From assembly GCF_900088415.1 (NCBI RefSeq), contig NZ_FLLQ01000016.1, positions 1 to 48,990 on the forward strand: a stretch of 48,990 bases of DNA, given 5' to 3'. This stretch comes from Vibrio mediterranei (GTDB taxonomy: Bacteria > Pseudomonadota > Gammaproteobacteria > Enterobacterales > Vibrionaceae). This document shows positions 43,851 to 48,990 of the stretch, piece after piece. Below the pieces are notes generated by a model. The model was not told the DNA's origin. It ran no database searches and saw only the letters and a list, made by a program, of their open reading frames with translations. Position 1 is the stretch's first letter, and the number at the start of each line of letters is the position of its first letter. A program made the position numbers and the translations under genes.

Positions 43851-45100
43851 ACCACCTTAATGTCTGTTCGTTCTATGACATTTCGATTATAGCCACCGTG
43901 ATTCCATGTCGCTTTTGTTGGTTGCTCTTCCCCACTGTTAGCTGTGGCTCTTACCATGAGTAGTGTCCTTCCTTTCTCAGTGAAGGTATGTTTTAGCTGC
44001 CAACCACGATAAGAAAAGCGCCCCAAATCTTGACTTAAAACCGTACTAATCCATTTTTTGCCACCATCAAAAGAAACTTCAACCTTCTTTATTCCACTTC
44101 CACTATCGAATGCAATGCCTTTGATTGTAATTTCTTTCTTAGATTCGACAGTATCTCCATTCTCTAAACTCGTTATGAAGCTTCTTATTGGAAAGGTTGT
44201 CACAGGCTTAGTTTTTGTAGCCCTATTTTCAGGAGTTTCACATTTGCAATCATTGTCGGGTAAGCGGTACCCCTCCGACATGAAAAACGAATCAAAAGTA
44301 TCAAATTCGCCCTCAATAACCTTTAAATGAGAAACATGTTTAACCCAATACGTTGCGAACCACCCCGGTACAATCAGTTTTACAGGGAACCCGTTTAAAA
44401 AAGGTAATGGTTCATCGTTCATTTCCCATACGAGCATCGGTTCGCCAGTATCGACATGCTCCAAAGGCAGAGATTTGAGGAAGTCTGGAGTGGTGTGTCG
44501 CACTGGTCTATCGAGGCCGTCCACGACAACACTAGTTGCGTTCTGTTTTATTCCGGCTCTCGCCAGGACGTTTTTTAATGGAACGCCTTTAAATTTGGCA
44601 TTACCCATGGCACCGTTACCCAATTGAGCTCCAAATACTCTAGGTGATGAGTAACCACGGCTATTACCAGTACATTGTTGAACCGCAACGATTTCTTGCT
44701 GGCCTTCAATAGACTTGAGCTCAGCTAAGCTCATAGTCACGTCGTTATCCACCATACCCGTAATCTTGATAGTGTAACTATCGGTATCAATAAAAGTCGG
44801 TATGTCAGCCAAATGATATCTAACAAAAAAACGATCGTTAGGTGTAAGAAGACCCTCATTAAAAACTTCAAACGGAGTCTCTAGATGTGGAGGTCTAGTG
44901 TGAACGATAACCATATCTTTCTTTTGAGGAAATGTGCTCAAAATTGGCTTTGGACCATCAGAAAAAGTCACGCCCTCACCGTCAGAATAAGTAACACCGT
45001 TTTCGACAAAAATCTTAGCCATGGAGGAAAACGACGTAGAACCTAATGACATAAGACCACATGCTTTAACAACCTCTCTTCGCAATTTGTTTACATTCAT
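43847..45100 (-). CDS. sorA: Sulfite dehydrogenase molybdenum subunit (SorA-like)
   Basis: This 417-residue member of the sulfite oxidase family oxidises sulfite to sulfate. The N-terminus has a twin-arginine signal (LRREVVKACG) for folded export to the periplasm. The molybdopterin domain carries the Mo-binding cysteine at 143 in VQQCTGNSRG and PGWFATYWVKHV. A C-terminal Mo-co dimerisation domain follows (EITIKGIAFDSGSGIKKVEVSFDGG). It lies 18 bases after the ccoQP-like gene and overlaps sorB by four. Its position inside a cytochrome oxidase operon strongly suggests that sulfite electrons go straight to that oxidase. Close relatives with other substrates exist, so the substrate is likely rather than proven. 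Confidence 0.85.
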   Translation of the reverse strand: MNVNKLRREVVKACGLMSLGSTSFSSMAKIFVENGVTYSDGEGVTFSDGPKPILSTFPQKKDMVIVHTRPPHLETPFEVFNEGLLTPNDRFFVRYHLADIPTFIDTDSYTIKITGMVDNDVTMSLAELKSIEGQQEIVAVQQCTGNSRGYSSPRVFGAQLGNGAMGNAKFKGVPLKNVLARAGIKQNATSVVVDGLDRPVRHTTPDFLKSLPLEHVDTGEPMLVWEMNDEPLPFLNGFPVKLIVPGWFATYWVKHVSHLKVIEGEFDTFDSFFMSEGYRLPDNDCKCETPENRATKTKPVTTFPIRSFITSLENGDTVESKKEITIKGIAFDSGSGIKKVEVSFDGGKKWISTVLSQDLGRFSYRGWQLKHTFTEKGRTLLMVRATANSGEEQPTKATWNHGGYNRNVIERTDIKVV

Positions 45101-45118
45101 GTTTACTTACCTCTTATT

Positions 45119-46588
45119 TCACTTTATCTCTGATAGGTATTTAGAGAGGGACTCAATTTCTTGCTTAGAAAGCTTTTGAGCGATGTTATACATCATTTGT
45201 CCTTGGTCACCTTTACGAACTCCTGAACGCCAGTTATTTAACTGTTCTAACAAGTAATCTGCGGATTGTCCCGCCAACCTTGGAAAGGAAGGACTACCTT
45301 CGAGCTTATCTCCATGACATGTTGTACAAGCAGGGATCGCTCTTTGCCAGTTACCTTGATATACCAGCCTTTGAGTTGGGTCTTCAATTAGACCACTGTC
45401 GGGTATCTCAGGTGTGTTATTTTCAAGTTCTTTTACATCCAAGGAAGCGTAATAGTTAGCTGCCGTTACCCTGTCTTGCATTCCTAGATGAGATACCATC
45501 CCTTTCATCGTTACATTCTGTCGTATGCCATCAGCAAATAAATTCATCTGGTTGTAGATGTATTCGAACTTCAGACCCACAAGATTAGGCACACCGAGCA
45601 CGATACTTTGACCATCTTTACCATGGCACCCAGCACAAGAAGCGATCGTTGCGGGGAGCGGTTTTTCGTTCCGTGACAGTACGTAAGTCGAATTGTCTGT
45701 AAGCGCTATGAGTGACTCTGGTTCTGCCTGTAGGGATAATAGATAGGTTATTAGTGATAGTATCTGGTTTCGAGTTAATCTTTCTCCGAAGGCTGGCATT
45801 TGATTGTTTATACCATTAACGATATGGTTTCTTATGTCTTCTTTTCGTTCCCCATGAAGCCATATGTCATCAGTCAGATTTGGAGCGCCAACTCCTTTAT
45901 TCCCTTTTGCATCCTTCCCATGGCAAGAACTACAATGGGACTCGAAACTGTCGTTGATGCTAAAGCTCGACCGACTCAGCCCAAAAACATATTCTGTAAG
46001 TTCATCTATATCTTGCTCCGTTAGTTCTTCACTCCATCCAGGCATACGCCCATGTCTTCCACTATGTATCGTTGCATAAATGTTCATTGGAGACCCTCCG
46101 TACAGCCAATCTTCATCAACGAGAATCGGAAAGTTGTGCTGCCCAGAAGCATCTTGCCCATGACATGCCCCGCAGTTTTCACTAAATAGTGCCTTACCAC
46201 TATCGACCACATTTTCTTGCAATATCAGGGCTTCGAACACTTGTTTATCAGTTTTCCCAACAAGCGTATTGTCTATTCTGTCATCTAAATTTACAGGGAC
46301 GCCTACATATGCATCCTCCTTTGGAGTCCAATTCAGAAAGCCCCCCCATGTAGCAAAGCCCGGGAAAAGTAAAACGTACACGATGGCACCTGCAAAACCG
46401 AGGAAATAGCCTATGAAGAGTATTCTAGGGATAGGGGCATCCTTTTCGATGATGCCTCCGAACTCTTCTAAAGTGTGGTTTTTATCTGCGCTGCTTCTCT
46501 TGCGAAACTGTGAATAAATTACCGCAATCATTATGAAAAAAAAGATAATCGAAAGAATCGTAGATAATGTTTTGCTCCATTCCATCAC
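45119..46588 (-). CDS. ccoP: Tetrahaem CcoQ-CcoP-like cytochrome c of cbb3 oxidase
   Basis: This 489-residue protein is well over the ~300 residues of a normal CcoP. It has an N-terminal CcoQ-like membrane helix (IIFFFIMIAVIYSQFRKR), then the CcoP membrane helix (RILFIGYFLGFAGAIVYVLLFPG). Four c-type haem sites follow: CGACH (139), CSSCH (219), CAGCH (318) and CTTCH (421). The first two fit the usual dihaem CcoP. The last two form a cytochrome c4-like dihaem domain fused at the C-terminus, which may act as the electron entry for SorB. It overlaps ccoO by four bases. The fusion of CcoQ, CcoP and a c4 domain is unusual. Confidence 0.87.
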   Translation of the reverse strand: MMEWSKTLSTILSIIFFFIMIAVIYSQFRKRSSADKNHTLEEFGGIIEKDAPIPRILFIGYFLGFAGAIVYVLLFPGFATWGGFLNWTPKEDAYVGVPVNLDDRIDNTLVGKTDKQVFEALILQENVVDSGKALFSENCGACHGQDASGQHNFPILVDEDWLYGGSPMNIYATIHSGRHGRMPGWSEELTEQDIDELTEYVFGLSRSSFSINDSFESHCSSCHGKDAKGNKGVGAPNLTDDIWLHGERKEDIRNHIVNGINNQMPAFGERLTRNQILSLITYLLSLQAEPESLIALTDNSTYVLSRNEKPLPATIASCAGCHGKDGQSIVLGVPNLVGLKFEYIYNQMNLFADGIRQNVTMKGMVSHLGMQDRVTAANYYASLDVKELENNTPEIPDSGLIEDPTQRLVYQGNWQRAIPACTTCHGDKLEGSPSFPRLAGQSADYLLEQLNNWRSGVRKGDQGQMMYNIAQKLSKQEIESLSKYLSEIK

Positions 46589-47202
46589 TGTAGTCCTCCA
46601 GCTGCGCTGTGAGTATCAACCCCAAGACTCATTAAATAAGCCACTAACGCATCACCCTCTGTCTTATCTTTTACTTCACTTTGTACGTGAGAGATCTGTT
46701 CATCGGTATATGGCACACCTAGCTTTTGCATGGCTACCATCGCTGCATTAACATGTGCCGCATCAAGCGGTTTCTCAAAGAGCCAAGGATACTGGGGCAT
46801 TATGGAGTTCGGAACGACTGACTGAGGGTTAATCAAATGCTGTTTGTGCCAATCCGCTGAATACTTCAACCCTACATTTGTCAAATCTGGTCCGGTTCGT
46901 TGCGAGCTCCAGAGGAATGTAAACTCATAAACATCATCCTCCATTTCGTTTGGTCTACCATAACGCTTCCGCTCTGCTTCAAGATTTCGAACCATTTGTG
47001 TATGGCAAGAGACACACCCTTGAGCCATGTATACGTCCCGGCCAGCTAACTCTATAGCCGAGTATGGTTTCGCCGTTGTCTTCTTAGCAAGTTCATTTGT
47101 AAAGAAAAAGCCAGGGAACACCCAAACAAAAAAAGAAAACAAAACAACAATCGTAGTTATAGTGATAAACGCGAATAAAGACTTAGCTATTGAATTTTCC
47201 AT
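46585..47202 (-). CDS. ccoO: cbb3 oxidase monohaem subunit CcoO
   Basis: This 205-residue CcoO has one N-terminal membrane anchor (FAFITITTIVVLFSFFVWVF). The haem site is CVSCH in YMAQGCVSCHTQMVRNLEAE, and SSQRTGPDLTNVG and MPQYPWLFE, with the ligand Met, are typical of the family. It passes electrons from CcoP to CcoN. It is four bases after ccoN and overlaps the next gene by four. Confidence 0.93.
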   Translation of the reverse strand: MENSIAKSLFAFITITTIVVLFSFFVWVFPGFFFTNELAKKTTAKPYSAIELAGRDVYMAQGCVSCHTQMVRNLEAERKRYGRPNEMEDDVYEFTFLWSSQRTGPDLTNVGLKYSADWHKQHLINPQSVVPNSIMPQYPWLFEKPLDAAHVNAAMVAMQKLGVPYTDEQISHVQSEVKDKTEGDALVAYLMSLGVDTHSAAGGLQ

Positions 47203-47206
47203 ATCA

Positions 47207-48616
47207 TTACGCCTTCTGTTCCGTTAACTTTGTTCGTACCCTCACGGTCATAAACAAGTTATAGGCCATCAAGAACATACCTAAAACATAAAAACCTCCT
47301 CCTAATGCACGGCCCAACATGTATGGATGAATAAAATCTAATACCTGAGAAAATGAGTAGGCAAGCGTACCGTAGTCGGTCAATGACAACCACATGGAGC
47401 CTTGGCCAATTCCGCCAATCCAAAGAGAAACGATGTAAAAGAGAACACCGAGATGAGCTAGTACAAAGTGAACTTTCACAAGGGTGTAAGAATAAAGTGG
47501 TCTGTTGTAAAGCTTAGGTATCAGATAATACAGTGTCGCTATCACTGTCATACCTACCCAGCCTAAAGCGCCAGAATGAACATGCCCAATAACCCAACTT
47601 GAATTATGAGCTATTTGGTTAAACCATCGAATCGCCATTAAAGGGCCTTCAAAAGTGGCTAACGCGTAGTAAACGATAGATGACATGAAAAACCAAACAA
47701 TAGGGTTCGTTTTTCGTGCCTCTCTGTTAGATATCGCTGTCATCCATGCGTTAAATGCACCAGCCCAAGAAGGTAGCCAAAGCAATAAGGACATTACAAC
47801 GCCAATGTTTTGAATCCATGAAGGTACGGATGTATACACCAAGTGGTGAGTGCCAGCCCATGTGTAAAAGCCAATCAGTCCCCAAAAAGTAATTAAGGAT
47901 AAACGATATGAATATATGGGTCGATCCACAACTTTAGGAATAAAGTAATAATTTGTGCCGACGAATACTGCAGTTAAGAGAAAACCTACTGCGTTATGAC
48001 CCCACCACCATTGAACAAGCGAGTCACTTACACCAGAAAAAATAGAATAGGACTTAAAGGGGTATAGTGGCATCGCAAGATTATTTACCACAAATATAAG
48101 TGCAATGACAATAATAACCGCACCGCTAAACCAGTTGGAAACGAATATATGTTGTACTTTCCGTCTGGCTAATGTGGAAAAAAATACAAAGCCAAAAATC
48201 AACCAAAGCACGACTATAGCAATGTCTAATGGCCACTCCATCTCAGCGTATTCCTTTGTGGACGTGTATCCCATCGACAGTGTTACGACCCCCAAGACTA
48301 ACACTAGTTGCCAACCCCAAAATAGGACTTTAACCAAGCCTAAATACGTCAGGTTAACGGAAGAGGACTTACAAAGGACATAGAGTGAGAGACCTATCAA
48401 GAAGTTACACACCATACCAAATATAACTGCATTGGTATGAATAGGTCGAATCTTTCCAAAATTAATATATTCATTAGCAAAATTTAGTTGAGGTAAATAT
48501 AGCTGCACAGCCGCTAAAAGCCCGACTAGCATACCAAAGATTGCCCACCCAAAAGCAGCTAACACAAAGGATTTAGTGATTTTTTCTTCTTCTTCAAACA
48601 TATTTACACTTTCCAA
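47207..48616 (-). CDS. ccoN: cbb3-type cytochrome c oxidase catalytic subunit CcoN
   Basis: This 469-residue haem-copper oxidase subunit I of the cbb3 (C) type has twelve membrane helices. The metal ligands are visible: a haem b His in RPIHTNAV, CuB His in WWWGHNAVGF and WAGTHHLVYTSVPSW, and haem b/b3 His in IGHVHSGALGW. It reduces oxygen with high affinity. No ccoGHIS assembly genes are in the window, so maturation must rely on genes elsewhere. It is the first gene of the five-gene operon. The ~240 bases upstream should hold the promoter; no clear FNR box was found. Confidence 0.93.
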   Translation of the reverse strand: MESVNMFEEEEKITKSFVLAAFGWAIFGMLVGLLAAVQLYLPQLNFANEYINFGKIRPIHTNAVIFGMVCNFLIGLSLYVLCKSSSVNLTYLGLVKVLFWGWQLVLVLGVVTLSMGYTSTKEYAEMEWPLDIAIVVLWLIFGFVFFSTLARRKVQHIFVSNWFSGAVIIVIALIFVVNNLAMPLYPFKSYSIFSGVSDSLVQWWWGHNAVGFLLTAVFVGTNYYFIPKVVDRPIYSYRLSLITFWGLIGFYTWAGTHHLVYTSVPSWIQNIGVVMSLLLWLPSWAGAFNAWMTAISNREARKTNPIVWFFMSSIVYYALATFEGPLMAIRWFNQIAHNSSWVIGHVHSGALGWVGMTVIATLYYLIPKLYNRPLYSYTLVKVHFVLAHLGVLFYIVSLWIGGIGQGSMWLSLTDYGTLAYSFSQVLDFIHPYMLGRALGGGFYVLGMFLMAYNLFMTVRVRTKLTEQKA

Positions 48617-48861
48617 ATAATAAACTAGTTCGATACCAAACCTGATTGTTATCTACGCTACAGCATTTTACTTCCACCTTTTCTAGCAACATTTTGATCC
48701 GCATAAACTGAGTCTAGAACAGTTCCTTTTAATTGCGACTTATTTATGAAAATTTGACTCATCGTTATAAAAAGTGGTCATAACTCCGATACCGACAACT
48801 TTAATAGACATACTTGTTACTCCTGTTCTCACTGGTTGTACTATCAGTTTGGTACAACGAC
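48617..48861. other. Upstream region of the cbb3/sulfite operon
   Basis: About 245 bases between the ccoN start and the IS5 tip. No gene is visible. It should contain the operon promoter on the minus strand. No convincing regulator site was recognised. The nearby IS5 tip leaves room for a native promoter but could also alter its control. Confidence 0.4.
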
Positions 48862-48990
48862 GCGGCTTTGTTGCCGAATTCAGCTAAAGAGCGAACGCTA
48901 GCTAATTAGCTCGCATTTTAAACAACATACTGAGTTTCGGGCATACCTATCCCAGTTAGCTTGTTGAGTGCTTTGATCATGGCGTAAGTC
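48862..48990 (-). mobile_element. IS5-family element, 3' end (cut by window edge)
   Basis: The terminal repeat at 48862-48878 (gcggctttgttgccgaa) is the exact reverse complement of that at 112-128. The transposase end follows. The element is in the same orientation as the one at the left end of the window. It presumably continues beyond 48990. Confidence 0.82.
48918..48990 (-). CDS. IS5-family transposase, C-terminal fragment
   Basis: The last ~24 codons, ending TYAMIKALNKLTGIGMPETQ plus YVV and a stop at 48918-48920, form the typical C-terminus of IS5-family transposases. The rest is outside the window. With the N-terminal fragment at 1-46 it documents two copies of the same IS type flanking the region. 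Confidence 0.85.
   Translation of the reverse strand, partial: TYAMIKALNKLTGIGMPETQYVV

Noticed and set aside
48617..48861. FNR-type site upstream of ccoN
   Set aside because: No TTGAT-N4-ATCAA-like match convincing enough was found, although cbb3 operons are often FNR controlled.

Overview
The window looks like an accessory region from a marine gammaproteobacterium, most likely a Vibrio or close relative. This is inferred from the gene families (IS66, IS5 and ISL3 transposases, a SatD/DUF3307 pair, an OGFr-like protein, an AspT/aspartate 4-decarboxylase pair, cbb3 oxidase) and an AT-rich base composition judged by eye. No rRNA, complete tRNA, CRISPR array or replication origin was recognised. 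Both window ends lie inside IS5-family elements in the same orientation, so the stretch may be an IS-bounded segment or simply a contig that broke at repeats.

Layout. 1-4.7 kb: IS5 end, an unrecognised two-TM protein, a PD-(D/E)xK-like small protein behind a frameshifted ankyrin-repeat gene, and an OGFr-like protein. 5.0-13.6 kb: a probable defence locus. Two tandem paralogous SF2 helicase-like genes (+) converge, across a strong terminator, on a four-gene operon (-): RecQ helicase fused to a phosphoribosyltransferase, a DprA-like protein, a zeta-toxin-like kinase and a 56-residue protein. The phosphoribosyltransferase/DprA pairing recalls the ShosTA toxin-antitoxin/antiphage system, but the RecQ fusion and the extra genes do not fit it directly. 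13.9-16.2 kb: a broken serine recombinase with res-like inverted repeats, then a tyrosine integrase with two small companions. 17-19.1 kb: a group II intron with its maturase. 19.3-22.1 kb: a SatD/DUF3307 operon behind three evenly spaced palindromic operators, and an unknown membrane protein.

22.2-31.4 kb is a rearranged IS zone. Two IS66 copies face opposite ways, and their flanks show that the 3.7 kb between them has been inverted. It carries SpoIIAA-like, DUF4942 and unknown genes and broken IS6 and ISL3 pieces. 31.4-35.6 kb: an RND efflux permease and adaptor with a large palindromic operator but no regulator. 36.0-40.0 kb: aspartate 4-decarboxylase and aspartate/alanine antiporter, bracketed by IS6-type ends. 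40.0-43.1 kb: broken IS6 interrupted by a third, damaged IS66.

43.2-48.6 kb is one tightly packed operon: ccoN, ccoO, a tetrahaem ccoQ-ccoP-like fusion, and a Tat-exported sulfite dehydrogenase with its cytochrome subunit. As a unit it reads as a self-contained sulfite-to-oxygen respiratory chain. The two points most worth following up are the RecQ-PRTase/DprA/kinase locus with its helicase pair, and this sulfite/cbb3 operon.
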